Positions 48,208-55,963 of a stretch of DNA of 55,963 nucleotides are shown in pieces. Each line of letters opens with the position of its first letter. Within the stretch, counting starts at the first letter, position 1. This DNA is from Gammaproteobacteria bacterium (GTDB taxonomy: Bacteria; Pseudomonadota; Gammaproteobacteria; Pseudomonadales; Pseudomonadaceae): positions 1 to 55,963 of the forward strand of contig JAHIWP010000048.1 of assembly GCA_018816095.1 (NCBI GenBank), in the 5' to 3' direction. Under the pieces are notes generated by a model. The model had not been told where the DNA came from. It saw nothing but the letters and a program-made list of their open reading frames with translations, and did not search any database. The translations under genes and the position numbers were made by a program.

Positions 48208-49251
48208 TTATTTGCTCGGCAGCATCGTAAGGTCAGCCTGCGCTTCTGCTGCCGGAGATGCCAGCCGTGCTGCGCTGCGCACCCGGTAATTGATTAGCAC
48301 CAACGTCAGTAGCAGAGCCGCGCCACCGAGGTTGTGCGCCACTGCCACCTGAAGCGGCAGGTGAAACACGACGTTGCTGATACCCAGGCTGATCTGCACG
48401 GTCAGCGCCAGCAGCAACAAACCGGCCAACCGCCCCAAGCCATGGCGCTTGAGTTGCCAGGCCAACAGCAGCAGCACCAGGCTGACTAGCAGTGCGCCGA
48501 TGCGATGGGTCATATGAATAGCAGTGCGCGCGTCGCTGTCGAGTTGCCCGCCAAGGTAATTGGGGCCGATATGCTGGGTCAGGTGAAAACCATTGGCGAA
48601 GTCCATCGCCGGCCACCATTCGCCATGGCAGGTCGGCAGATCGACGCAGGCAACCGCCGCGTAGTTGCTACTGACCCAGCCACCCAGAGCGATCTGTCCG
48701 ACCACCATTAGCAAGCCGAGCGCCGCCAGGCTGCGCAACCGCGTGGGCAGATTGGGCAAAACTGCCAACTTGCCAGACAGTCGCAGTGTTAAAAGAAACA
48801 GCAGGCTAAGGGTGGCGAAACCACCGAGCAGGTGCGCCGTCACCACTTGTGGCCAGAGTTTCAGCGTCACCGTCCACATGCCAAAGGCCGCCTGCAGCGT
48901 CACCAAACCCAGCAATAAAAGAGGGAATTTAAGTGGCTGGTCGGCCTCGCCACGCCGGCGCAGCGCCTGTACCGCCAGGCCGAGAATCACCAGGCCCAGG
49001 GAGCCGGCAAAATAGCGGTGGATCATCTCGTACCAGCCTTTGGCGACTTCCACCGGTGCTTCGGGAAAGCGCGCCTCAGCCAGAGTCTGTTTGTGCTCAC
49101 TCATCGGCACGCCGATAAAGCCGTAGCAACCTGGCCAGTCCGGGCAACCCAGGCCCGCGTGGGTCAAGCGGGTATAGGCACCGAGCAGCACCACCACGAC
49201 CGCCAACACAGTGGCAAACAGGGCAAAACGGTAACCGGGCTTGCTCATCAT
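48208..49251 (-). CDS. ctaA: Haem A synthase (CtaA/COX15)
   Basis: An inner-membrane haem O monooxygenase of 347 residues producing haem A for the aa3 oxidase. It has about eight membrane segments and conserved His in family positions (RLTHAGLGCPDWPGCYGF; YEMIHRYFAGSLGL; VTAHLLGGF; IHMTHRIGALL; AVAHNLGGAALL). A Cys pair in CVDLPTCHGEW matches the extracellular disulphide of some CtaA proteins. Two adjacent ATGs (49251, 49248) can start it. It precedes ctaB by 24 bases. Confidence 0.95.
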   Translation of the reverse strand: MMSKPGYRFALFATVLAVVVVLLGAYTRLTHAGLGCPDWPGCYGFIGVPMSEHKQTLAEARFPEAPVEVAKGWYEMIHRYFAGSLGLVILGLAVQALRRRGEADQPLKFPLLLLGLVTLQAAFGMWTVTLKLWPQVVTAHLLGGFATLSLLFLLTLRLSGKLAVLPNLPTRLRSLAALGLLMVVGQIALGGWVSSNYAAVACVDLPTCHGEWWPAMDFANGFHLTQHIGPNYLGGQLDSDARTAIHMTHRIGALLVSLVLLLLAWQLKRHGLGRLAGLLLLALTVQISLGISNVVFHLPLQVAVAHNLGGAALLLTLVLINYRVRSAARLASPAAEAQADLTMLPSK

Positions 49252-49273
49252 CAGTCCTTAGCCGTGGGCAGCA

Positions 49274-49858
49274 TTAACCAATTTGCGAGATTTTCAGCAG
49301 ATGCCGCAGGTCGTTGAGAATTGCCTTGCCCTTGCTGGTGGCGTCATAACGCAGCACCAGATTGCCGTGTGGGTCGACGATCCACAGTTGCGCGCCGGAG
49401 GCGGCGCCGGCGGTTTTGCCGTAAGCATCCAGCTGCAGCTGATAGCGCGTCAGCTGCGGGTATTCGCGGCGTAGCTGGGCGTCATAGTCGCCAGCGATGG
49501 GTTGGGCAGTGGCTAGGCCATGGGCGGCGCGAGCAACATCACGGTTTAGGCCGATATGCACTTGGCGGGCGAGAAACACCAACTCCTTGCAGGCGGCATC
49601 GCAGACATCCGGTACGGTCACCAGCAACTGCCAGCGCGGCTCGTCTGCACCGACCACGCCGAGGTCGGCGCGGGTTTGTCCGGTGCCGATCAGCTCACCG
49701 TGATAGCTGCGGGTTTCCGGCACCCAGAAACGCCACTGATACATGGCACTGGCGAGGATCATCGGGCCGATAACCACTGCCAGAATCAGGATCAGTTGCA
49801 GCCGCCCACGGCGACGCTGGCTGGGCGACACTTCAGGCAGGGCGATGGCTGGGTTCAT
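49274..49858 (-). CDS. Sco-like thioredoxin-fold membrane protein (PA0111-like)
   Basis: A 194-residue protein with one membrane segment (about 20-40) and a periplasmic domain. It carries a CxxxC motif (Cys86 and Cys90 in VPDVCDAACKELVF), as in Sco proteins, but lacks the usual downstream His copper ligand; the equivalent region reads LWIVDPHGNLVLRY with His164 nearby. The setting between surf1 and ctaA suggests a role in oxidase metallation or CuA thiol reduction (inference). Its start lies inside the surf1 end, overlapping 26 bases. It is always in this cox locus in Pseudomonas, and its function is unproven. Confidence 0.8.
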   Translation of the reverse strand: MNPAIALPEVSPSQRRRGRLQLILILAVVIGPMILASAMYQWRFWVPETRSYHGELIGTGQTRADLGVVGADEPRWQLLVTVPDVCDAACKELVFLARQVHIGLNRDVARAAHGLATAQPIAGDYDAQLRREYPQLTRYQLQLDAYGKTAGAASGAQLWIVDPHGNLVLRYDATSKGKAILNDLRHLLKISQIG

Positions 49859-50564
49859 GGCGAGTCTCCCGCGCGTTAGATAGACCTAAATAGATAAACA
49901 GGCAGAGCAAGGCCGCCGCCAGGGCGAACCATTGCACGGCATAACCGAGGTGTTTGTCGGGGCTCATGGCGATAACTGGCCAATCGCTTTGAAATGACGC
50001 TGGGCCAGGCTCGAGGCGCACCTCATAACTCAGGCCACCACGCCCCAGTTGCTGCCACAGGTCATCCGGTTTGACCTCACTGATCACCTGCGGCCAGCCA
50101 GGAGCCGGTTGCGCACCTTGCAACTGAAAAGCCTCACCCAGCGGTACATACACCGTGGCCTGCAAACGCAATGGCGAATCCGGGGTGGCAAACGTTGGAG
50201 GAATACGGCGGTCGGGCCAGGCCAGCCAGCCGCGATTGAGCAGCAGCCAAAGGCCGCTGGCCTGATCATAGAAGGGTTGCAACACCTCAACGCCGACCTT
50301 GCCGTCGCGGGTGCGGTTATCCAGCAGAAGGGGATGCCGTGCGTCGAAGAAACCCTGCAACTGCACACGCCTGTAAGCCGGGTTGGGCTGCTGCTCCAGC
50401 GCCTCGATGCTGATTGGTGCGGCCAGTTGCTGGGCCTGGTGTGCAGCCAACAGCTCGCGCTTTTCTTCGGCCCGCGCCAGCTGCCAGAAGCCCAGGGCGA
50501 CCAGGCAGGGAAATAGCAGCAGCACCAGCACGCTAGGCAGCCAGCCAGGACGGAAGGCGCTCAT
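49833..50564 (-). CDS. SURF1-family cytochrome oxidase assembly protein
   Basis: A 243-residue inner-membrane protein with one membrane segment at each end (about 10-28 and 215-235) and a periplasmic domain between. Family patterns are LGFWQLARAEEK near the start, YRRVQLQGFFD, LLLNRGWLA and HLGYAVQWFALA near the end. Surf1 helps insert haem A into subunit I. It is the first gene of the second minus-strand assembly group. Confidence 0.92.
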   Translation of the reverse strand: MSAFRPGWLPSVLVLLLFPCLVALGFWQLARAEEKRELLAAHQAQQLAAPISIEALEQQPNPAYRRVQLQGFFDARHPLLLDNRTRDGKVGVEVLQPFYDQASGLWLLLNRGWLAWPDRRIPPTFATPDSPLRLQATVYVPLGEAFQLQGAQPAPGWPQVISEVKPDDLWQQLGRGGLSYEVRLEPGPASFQSDWPVIAMSPDKHLGYAVQWFALAAALLCLFIYLGLSNARETRHEPSHRPA

Positions 50565-50649
50565 ATCCGCCTCCCTAAAGCCCTGATCAAGCTGGCTATA
50601 CTGCTGCTACGCATTTCCCTTCCCCCGAAGTTCCGCTTGGGAGTCACGC

Positions 50650-50853
50650 ATGCTCAAAGCCGCGATCGTCCTGTTACTACTGGCTACTCTGATCAGCCTA
50701 TTCAGCGGCCTGTTCTTTTTGGTCAAGGACGAAGGTAAAACCTCCCGGTTGGTCAACGCACTGACTGTACGCGTGACCCTTACCGCCCTGACTGTTGCCC
50801 TGATTGCCTGGGGTTTCTACAGCGGCCAATTGGTCTCGCATGTCACCTGGTAA
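50650..50853 (+). CDS. DUF2909 / twin-transmembrane small protein
   Basis: A 67-residue inner-membrane protein with two hydrophobic segments (about 4-24 and 43-60) joined by KDEGKTSRLVNAL, the DUF2909 pattern. GGGAG precedes ATG 50650. It is the only plus-strand gene in the oxidase cluster, between surf1 and cox3, an arrangement conserved in Pseudomonas. Function is unknown; a role in oxidase assembly is only suggested by position. Confidence 0.9.
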   Translation: MLKAAIVLLLLATLISLFSGLFFLVKDEGKTSRLVNALTVRVTLTALTVALIAWGFYSGQLVSHVTW

Positions 50854-50858
50854 CCGCG

Positions 50859-51755
50859 TTACAACACATAGACGAAGACAAACAAGCCAATCCACACCAC
50901 ATCGACAAAGTGCCAATACCAGGCGGCCGCCTCAAAACCGAAGTGCTGCTCGGGGCTGAAATGACCGCGAATAACCCGAATCAACATGATGCTCAGCATC
51001 AGTGCCCCCAGAGTCACGTGGGCACCATGAAAGCCGGTGAGCATAAAGAAGGTCGCGCCGTAGATGCCCGACCCTAGGGTTAGGCCCAGTTCGGTGTAGG
51101 CATGGATATATTCCTCGACCTGCAACACCAGAAAGGCAATGCCGAGAATCACCGTCAGCGCCAGCCACAGGGTCAGCGGCTTGCGCTGGTTCTTGCGTAA
51201 TGCGTGGTGGGCGAACGTCAGGGTGAAGCTGGAAGTGACCAGCAGAATGGTGTTAATCAGCGGCAGGCCCCAGGCGCTGATGGTGCCGCTAGGTGCCGGA
51301 TAGAGTTTAGGATCAGGCGTATTGAGCAGTGGCCAACTGTACTCGAAGCCCGGCCAGAGCATGTTGCTCACCCCTTTATCGCCCTCGCCACCCAGCCATG
51401 GCCCGGCCCAGGTGCGCACATAGAACAGCACGCCGAAGAACGCGGCAAAGAACATCACTTCGGAAAAAATAAACCAGCTCATGCCCCAGCGAAACGAGCG
51501 ATCCATCTGCGGGCTGTACATGCCGGAGCGGCTTTCCTTGATCACATTGCCAAACCAGCCGAATAGCATGTAAGCGAGAAACAGACCGCCGACAAAGAAG
51601 ATCAGCGGGCCGTTGGAGTCGGCGCGATCGGCCTTCATATCATTGAACCAGGTGCCCACGCCGTACACCGAAAACAGCATGCCCAGGGTAGCGATAATCG
51701 GCCACTTGCTCTGGGCCGGGACGTAATAGCTTTCGTGGCTTTCATGACTCGACAT
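50859..51755 (-). CDS. Cytochrome c oxidase subunit III
   Basis: An inner-membrane subunit of 298 residues with seven membrane segments. Family patterns include SWFIFSEVMFFAAFFGVLFYVRTW, a subunit-III Glu in LVLQVEEYIHAYTELGLTLGSGIYGATFFMLTGFHGAHV, and WYWHFVDVVWIGLFVFVYVL at the end. AAGGAG precedes the ATG at 51755. It follows ctaG by 12 bases in the coxB-coxA-ctaG-cox3 operon. Confidence 0.96.
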   Translation of the reverse strand: MSSHESHESYYVPAQSKWPIIATLGMLFSVYGVGTWFNDMKADRADSNGPLIFFVGGLFLAYMLFGWFGNVIKESRSGMYSPQMDRSFRWGMSWFIFSEVMFFAAFFGVLFYVRTWAGPWLGGEGDKGVSNMLWPGFEYSWPLLNTPDPKLYPAPSGTISAWGLPLINTILLVTSSFTLTFAHHALRKNQRKPLTLWLALTVILGIAFLVLQVEEYIHAYTELGLTLGSGIYGATFFMLTGFHGAHVTLGALMLSIMLIRVIRGHFSPEQHFGFEAAAWYWHFVDVVWIGLFVFVYVL

Positions 51756-51767
51756 TTATTGTTCTCC

Positions 51768-52331
51768 TTATGGAGCCGCCCGAGTAGGGGTCGCTTGCGC
51801 CACCGGCGGCATGCGCGCGGTGACATCAAACAAGGTGTAAGCCAGGGTTAGGTGGCGAACATCTGCCGGTAAGTCTCTATCGACGATAAAGCGCACCGGC
51901 ATTTCGATGCGCTCACCGGGTTGCAGTACTTGCTGGGTAAAGCAAAAGCATTCGGTTTTGTGGAAATAAGCGGCCGCTTTCGACGGTGCCACACTGGGGA
52001 TCGCCTGAGCGGTCATCGGCTTGTCGGTGGGGTTGTACGCCACAAACAACATTTGCGTGCTGTCGCCCGGATGCACCACCACTTCATCTGCTTGGGGGCC
52101 GAACTCCCAGACCATCTCGGCGGCATTGGTGGCGAGAAACTGCACGCGCACCTGGCGCTGTTCGTCCACCGCCTGGCTGCCTTCATAGGCCCCGGCGGTT
52201 TTACCGTTGATGCCGAAGGCTTGGCACATCACGTCGTAGATTGGCACCAGGGCGAAGCCAAAGCCGAACATGGCGACCACCACCAATGACAGGCGTATCA
52301 CCAAACGACGTGTCGACAGGGCTTCGCTCAT
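51768..52331 (-). CDS. ctaG: Cytochrome c oxidase assembly protein CtaG/Cox11
   Basis: A 187-residue copper chaperone inserting CuB into subunit I. One N-terminal membrane segment (about 12-32) is followed by an immunoglobulin-like periplasmic domain. The Cu motif is CFCFTQQVL (KTECFCFTQQ), and YDVMCQAFGINGK is typical. AAGGAG precedes the ATG at 52331. It sits between coxA and cox3. Confidence 0.95.
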   Translation of the reverse strand: MSEALSTRRLVIRLSLVVVAMFGFGFALVPIYDVMCQAFGINGKTAGAYEGSQAVDEQRQVRVQFLATNAAEMVWEFGPQADEVVVHPGDSTQMLFVAYNPTDKPMTAQAIPSVAPSKAAAYFHKTECFCFTQQVLQPGERIEMPVRFIVDRDLPADVRHLTLAYTLFDVTARMPPVAQATPTRAAP

Positions 52332-52343
52332 CGCTGCGGCTCC

Positions 52344-53948
52344 TTATTTCACGTCCGGTGGTGTGCTGAAAGTGTGGTAAGGCGCCGGCGACGGTATCGA
52401 CCATTCCAACCCCTCTGCTCCATCCCAGGGTTTGGCCGGCGCGGGTTTACCCCCACGAATGCACTTAATGACAATAAACAGGAACAACAACTGAGTAGCG
52501 CCGAACATAAAGGCACCAATGCTCGAGACCATGTTGAAGTTGGCGAACATCATGTTGTAGTCGGGAATACGCCGCGGCATGCCGGCCAGGCCGACAAAGT
52601 GCATCGGGAAGAACGCCATGTTCATGCCGATAAAACTCATCCAGAAATGCAGCTTGCCGAGGGTCTCGTCATACATGTGCCCCGTCCACTTCGGCAGCCA
52701 GAAGTAGGCCGAGGCAAAGATGCCAAAGATCGCGCCCGGTACCAGCACATAGTGGAAATGCGCCACCACGAAGTAGGTGTCGTGGTACTGAAAATCCGCC
52801 GGGGCGATGGCCAGCATCAACCCGGAGAAACCGCCGATGGTGAACAGGATGACGAAGGCCACCGAGAACAACATCGGTGTCTCGAAGGTCATCGAACCAC
52901 GCCACATGGTGCTGGCCCAGTTGAACACCTTCACCCCGGTCGGTACGGCAATCAGCATGGTCGCGTACATAAAGAACAGCTCACCGGTGAGCGGAATGCC
53001 CACGGTGAACATGTGGTGCGCCCAGACGATAAATGACAGGAACGCGATCGCCGCCGTGGCATAGACCATTGAGGTGTAACCAAACAGCGGCTTACGGGCG
53101 AACGCCGGGATAATTGCACTGACCGCGCCGAATGCCGGCAAGATCATGATGTATACCTCGGGATGACCGAAGAACCAGAACACGTGCTGGAACAAAACCG
53201 GATCACCACCACCAGCCGCGCTGAAGAAACTGGTGCCGAAGTGAATGTCCATCAGCATCATGGTCACCACACCCGCCAACACCGGCATTACAGCAATCAG
53301 CAAGAACGCGGTAATCAGCCAGGTCCAGACGAACAAGGGCATCTTCATCAGGGTCATGCCGGGGGCACGCAGGTTGAGGATGGTGGCAATCACGTTGATC
53401 GCGCCCATGATCGAACTGAAGCCCATCAAGTGCACGGCAAAGATGAAGAAGGTCACCGACTCCGGTGCGTAGGTCGTCGATAACGGCGCATAGAAAGTCC
53501 AGCCGAAGTTCGGCCCACCACCCTCCATAAACAGCGTGCTAACCAACATGCTAAAGGCCGCTGGCAGCAGCCAGAAACTGAAGTTGTTCATGCGCGGCAG
53601 GGCCATGTCCGGCGCGCCAATCATCAACGGAATCATCCAGTTGGCCAGGCCGACAAACGCCGGCATGACAGCGCCGAAGACCATGATCAGACCATGCATA
53701 GTGGTCATCTGGTTGAAGAACTCCGGCTGCACAATCTGCAAGCCCGGCTGGAACAACTCGGCACGGATCACCATCGCCATGCTGCCGCCCAGCAAGAACA
53801 TGGCAAAGCTGAACCACAGGTACATGGTGCCGATATCTTTATGGTTGGTGGTCAACACCCAGCGCATCAGGCCTTTGGCCGGGCCGTGGTGATGGTCATG
53901 TCCGGCATGACCGTGGCCTGCGTGGCCCGGATCGATCACTGCACTCAT
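52344..53948 (-). CDS. coxA: Cytochrome c oxidase subunit I
   Basis: The catalytic subunit of 534 residues with twelve membrane segments, binding haem a, haem a3 and CuB. The N-terminal tail is His/Gly-rich (HAGHGHAGHDHHHG). Key elements are TTNHKDIGTMYLWF, MTTMHGLIMVFG (haem a His), FWFFGHPEVYIMILP (CuB His, D-channel Glu, cross-linked Tyr region), VWAHHMFTVG (CuB His pair) and TYFVVAHFHYVL. The start is the ATG at 53948 after AGGAGTAAGG; the open frame continues upstream into coxB without meaning. GHPEV places it with A1-type oxidases. Confidence 0.96.
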   Translation of the reverse strand: MSAVIDPGHAGHGHAGHDHHHGPAKGLMRWVLTTNHKDIGTMYLWFSFAMFLLGGSMAMVIRAELFQPGLQIVQPEFFNQMTTMHGLIMVFGAVMPAFVGLANWMIPLMIGAPDMALPRMNNFSFWLLPAAFSMLVSTLFMEGGGPNFGWTFYAPLSTTYAPESVTFFIFAVHLMGFSSIMGAINVIATILNLRAPGMTLMKMPLFVWTWLITAFLLIAVMPVLAGVVTMMLMDIHFGTSFFSAAGGGDPVLFQHVFWFFGHPEVYIMILPAFGAVSAIIPAFARKPLFGYTSMVYATAAIAFLSFIVWAHHMFTVGIPLTGELFFMYATMLIAVPTGVKVFNWASTMWRGSMTFETPMLFSVAFVILFTIGGFSGLMLAIAPADFQYHDTYFVVAHFHYVLVPGAIFGIFASAYFWLPKWTGHMYDETLGKLHFWMSFIGMNMAFFPMHFVGLAGMPRRIPDYNMMFANFNMVSSIGAFMFGATQLLFLFIVIKCIRGGKPAPAKPWDGAEGLEWSIPSPAPYHTFSTPPDVK

Positions 53949-53952
53949 GTCC

Positions 53953-55077
53953 TTACTCCTGAGCCTGTTTGAACGCGAGGATGTCTTTTGGCGTGACCAT
54001 GTCACCGACCGCATTGCCCCAGGCATTGCGCTCGTAGGTAATGATCGCCGCGATATCGACTTCCGAGAGTTGCTTGCCGAACGCCGCCATGGCCGTACCT
54101 GGCTTGCCGTTGACCACGATATCGATATGACCGGCCGCAGGTCCGACAGCAATCGCTGAGCCTTTAAGCGCCGGGAACATCGGCGGCAGCCCCTCGCCCG
54201 TCGGCTGATGGCAAGACGCACAGTTGGTCAGATACGACTTCTCGCCGCGCGCCATCAGCTCATCCATGCTCCACTCTTTACTGGTCAGCTCCTTCTCGGC
54301 AGCCGCGAGTTGTTTGCGCTCGGCGAGCCAAGTGGCGTAGTCCTCTTTCGACTTGGCTTCGACCACAATCGGCATAAACCCATGGTCCTTGCCGCACAGC
54401 TCGGTGCATTGGCCACGGTAGATGCCGGGCTCGTCGATGCGCGTCCAGGACTCATTGACGAAGCCCGGGATCGCATCCTTTTTCACCGCCAACGCCGGCA
54501 CCCACCAGGAGTGAATGACATCGGCGGCAGTAATCAGAAAGCGCACTTTGGTGCCAACCGGCACCACCAGCGGCTCGTCTACCTCCAGCAGGTAATGCTC
54601 ACCCTTGGTGGCCTTGTTGTTGATCTGATCTTTGGGGGTGGTCAGGTTGCTGAAGAACTCGACATCTTCACCCAGGTATTTGTAGTGCCATTTCCACTGA
54701 TAACCGGTGACCTGAATATCCAGTTCAGACTCGCTGGAGTCGTAGATATCGATCAGGGTTTTGGTCGCCGGGATGGCCATCAGTACCAGAATCACCAACG
54801 GTACGACCGTCCAGAGAATCTCGACTGTGGTGCTTTCGTGAAAGTGCGCGGGCTCCTGACCTGTGGAGCGGCGGTGGACCAGCATCGACCAGAACATGGC
54901 ACCAAATACGATCACGCCGATGACGACGCAGATCCAGAAGATGGTCATGTGCAAGTCAAATACTGAGCGGCTCACCTCGGTGGCACCGGGCGTCATATTG
55001 ATGCCCCAGCTGGCGTGTGCCGAGCTGTATACCAACCACAACAGGAGGCCCATCCAGACTCGTGGATGTCGCATCAT
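53953..55077 (-). CDS. coxB: Cytochrome c oxidase subunit II with C-terminal cytochrome c domain
   Basis: A 374-residue subunit that receives electrons from cytochrome c. A signal peptide (about 1-22) and two membrane segments (about 42-65, 90-108) are followed by the periplasmic CuA cupredoxin domain (ligand region HSWWVPAL and GQCTELCGKDHGFMPIVV) and a fused cytochrome c domain with CASCH near residue 286 and a Met-bearing PPMFPAL. This caa3-like fusion is normal for Pseudomonas aa3 oxidases. It is first in the operon; ATG 55077 or 55074 can start it. A stationary-phase-type -10 lies about 150 bases upstream. Confidence 0.95.
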   Translation of the reverse strand: MMRHPRVWMGLLLWLVYSSAHASWGINMTPGATEVSRSVFDLHMTIFWICVVIGVIVFGAMFWSMLVHRRSTGQEPAHFHESTTVEILWTVVPLVILVLMAIPATKTLIDIYDSSESELDIQVTGYQWKWHYKYLGEDVEFFSNLTTPKDQINNKATKGEHYLLEVDEPLVVPVGTKVRFLITAADVIHSWWVPALAVKKDAIPGFVNESWTRIDEPGIYRGQCTELCGKDHGFMPIVVEAKSKEDYATWLAERKQLAAAEKELTSKEWSMDELMARGEKSYLTNCASCHQPTGEGLPPMFPALKGSAIAVGPAAGHIDIVVNGKPGTAMAAFGKQLSEVDIAAIITYERNAWGNAVGDMVTPKDILAFKQAQE

Positions 55078-55439
55078 TGCGGGTTCCCCTTAATTTTTCT
55101 TGTTATCCCGCCGGGTCCGCCTGTGGCTGAGGGATCGAACACCCACCACATAAGGGTGCTGACGAAACCTCTCCATGCCGAGACATCACCGGTGTTATCA
55201 GGTACTGCCTTTCGAATTCGAGTATAGACACGGACTTGCACCTGGCAATGCGAAAGCCGAAATGAACATCAGACTGCAAGGCACGCGCTAGAGACCGCGG
55301 CTGGCGCGGGATAGGCAGGGGCGACGAGTGCGACATATAGCCGACTCGCATAACTGTTTAATAATTATGACAATCGGGTCTTAGCCGAGGCGCTCAGCCA
55401 GCTATGGTTCTCGCCCATGTCCTCATTTCAGGAGCAGTC
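55078..55439. other. 362-bp divergent regulatory region of the cox operon
   Basis: This holds the upstream regions of coxB (minus) and the conserved hypothetical gene (plus). A sigmaS-like -10 is listed separately. On the plus side an AT-rich stretch (TTTAATAATTATGAC, about 55358-55372) is a likely promoter area for the hypothetical gene. Several short GC-rich dyads are present but none is convincing. No gene is seen. Confidence 0.5.
55221..55227 (-). promoter_or_regulatory. CTATACT, sigmaS-type -10 element for coxB
   Basis: On the minus strand GTCTATACTCG contains CTATACT, the typical RpoS -10. It would give a leader of about 135 bases before coxB. In P. aeruginosa the aa3 oxidase genes are known to depend on RpoS and rise on starvation, which fits. 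Confidence 0.55.
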
Positions 55440-55889
55440 ATGAACATCTCCGCTTTGCACACACTGATCCAGCGTGCGCACCAACACGAAGCCAGCACGG
55501 GCCATTTGGCCAGTCAGATGCAGCTGCACTTGGGTCAATTGCATCCGTCCATCCGCCTCCCCAACGAAGACACTCAAGGCGTGCTGCAGCGCTTTGTCAG
55601 CGCCTATATCGAGCAGGTGCCGGAACTTTTACAAGCTGCCTATGAGGTGTCTCAAGAAGCGGGGATCGAGGCGCAGATCAAACCAGTGCTCAAGGTTGCC
55701 GAGCAGTTCTTTCTTCAGCCGCCAGCCTTGATGGCCGGCCATGATGGATTGGAAGGGCTACTCGATGAAGCCTATCTGGCACATCGCTTGGTCGAAGAAG
55801 TGAATGATCGCTATATCGCCCACCTAGGGGGTGTTCTCATTCAGGAGAGCCATATGACAGCAGACACAAGGGATAACATCGACTGGTAA
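55440..55889 (+). pseudogene. Conserved Pseudomonas hypothetical gene truncated by an IS (PA0104-like)
   Basis: The frame encodes 149 residues. The first about 128 (MNISALHTLIQRAHQHE ... LAHRLVEEVNDRYIAHLG) resemble a conserved helical protein of unknown function that sits beside the cox cluster in Pseudomonas and is longer, around 200 residues from memory. From about 55828 the DNA is the end of an IS5-type element in the opposite direction, so the last about 20 residues (GVLIQESHMTADTRDNIDW) are read from IS sequence. CAGGAG precedes ATG 55440. The native C-terminal third is displaced or lost. Confidence 0.75.
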
Positions 55890-55963
55890 TTCCTGGCCAG
55901 TCGCTCATATCGTGTCGCTATCCGGCGGAACTGCTTCAGCTTCTGGAAAAAGCGCTCTACCAG
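55828..55963 (-). mobile_element. End of an IS5-family insertion sequence (cut by window edge)
   Basis: The element seems to begin at GGGGTGTTCTC (55828 onward), just after CTAG (55824-55827), a typical target for IS5-group elements. It contains the 3' end of the transposase gene on the minus strand. The exact boundary and target duplication cannot be fixed because the other end lies outside the window. Confidence 0.75.
55841..55963 (-). CDS. IS5-family transposase, C-terminal fragment
   Basis: Reading leftward from the window edge gives 40 residues beginning LVERFFQKLKQFRRIATRYE and continuing with RLARNYQSMLSLVSAVIWLS before TGA at 55841-55843. This is the highly conserved C-terminus of IS5-family DDE transposases, including the catalytic Glu with Y-(2)-R-(3)-E-(6)-K style spacing (the VERFFQKLK region). 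The rest lies beyond the edge. It is antisense to the end of the interrupted hypothetical gene. Confidence 0.92.
   Translation of the reverse strand: MVERFFQKLKQFRRIATRYERLARNYQSMLSLVSAVIWLS

Overview
The window reads as chromosomal DNA of a Pseudomonas species other than P. aeruginosa. Coding density and GC are high, every recognisable protein has a gammaproteobacterial/Pseudomonas family signature, and two long blocks follow gene orders I recall from P. aeruginosa PAO1. Block one (about 18.3-45.2 kb) is ivy-like, DUF1328, algB-kinB, ampDh2, marC, cry-DASH, dgcP, EEP nuclease, dsbA, cytochromes c4/c5, engB, the sRNA ersA, polA, DUF2782, thrB, znuA/zur-znuCB, a lipoprotein, metNIQ. Block two (about 46.6-55.9 kb) is the aa3 cytochrome oxidase cluster: sco, ctaB, ctaA, a Sco-like gene, surf1, DUF2909, cox3, ctaG, coxA, coxB. 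The species cannot be named from this alone. I see no tRNA, rRNA or CRISPR array.

Layout. 0-0.2 kb: fragment of a probable IS transposase. 0.2-9.2 kb: signalling, all plus strand: a globin-PAS-GGDEF-EAL c-di-GMP protein overlapping an Aer-type energy-taxis receptor, an orphan PilU-like ATPase, a Na/Pi symporter and a 7TMR-DISM diguanylate cyclase. 9.3-14.2 kb: a TAXI-TRAP transporter with a divergent AraC regulator. 14.2-18.1 kb: epimerase, VOC protein, DUF5924 membrane protein and SpmAB-like membrane protein. 18.1-26.9 kb: envelope-stress neighbourhood (REP pair, Ivy-like, DUF1328, DUF2383, BON protein, algB-kinB, purine permease, ampDh2, marC). 27-37 kb: frameshifted photolyase/cryptochrome, dgcP, dsbA, c-type cytochromes, engB, ersA and polA. 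37-46.6 kb: threonine, zinc and methionine genes with zur and a LysR gene. 46.6-55.1 kb: aa3 oxidase structural and assembly genes. The right edge is an IS5-family transposase end inserted into a conserved hypothetical gene, so both window edges lie in mobile DNA.

How the parts work together. coxBA, ctaG and cox3, with surf1, ctaA, ctaB, sco and the Sco-like gene, supply subunits, haem A and copper for one terminal oxidase. znuA faces zur-znuCB across a Zur-like box. AlgB-KinB, a sigma22-type promoter before ersA, and ampDh2/BON/Ivy-like genes point to envelope-stress control. The start of the window couples oxygen/redox sensing to c-di-GMP and taxis. The most notable features beyond routine annotation are the one-base deletion in cry-DASH, the ersA locus with its promoter and terminator, a 68-nt nested hairpin after aer, a hexanucleotide repeat inside dgcP, a metQ terminator lying inside the lysR coding end, and the two IS-bounded edges. 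I found no clearly new multi-gene system.
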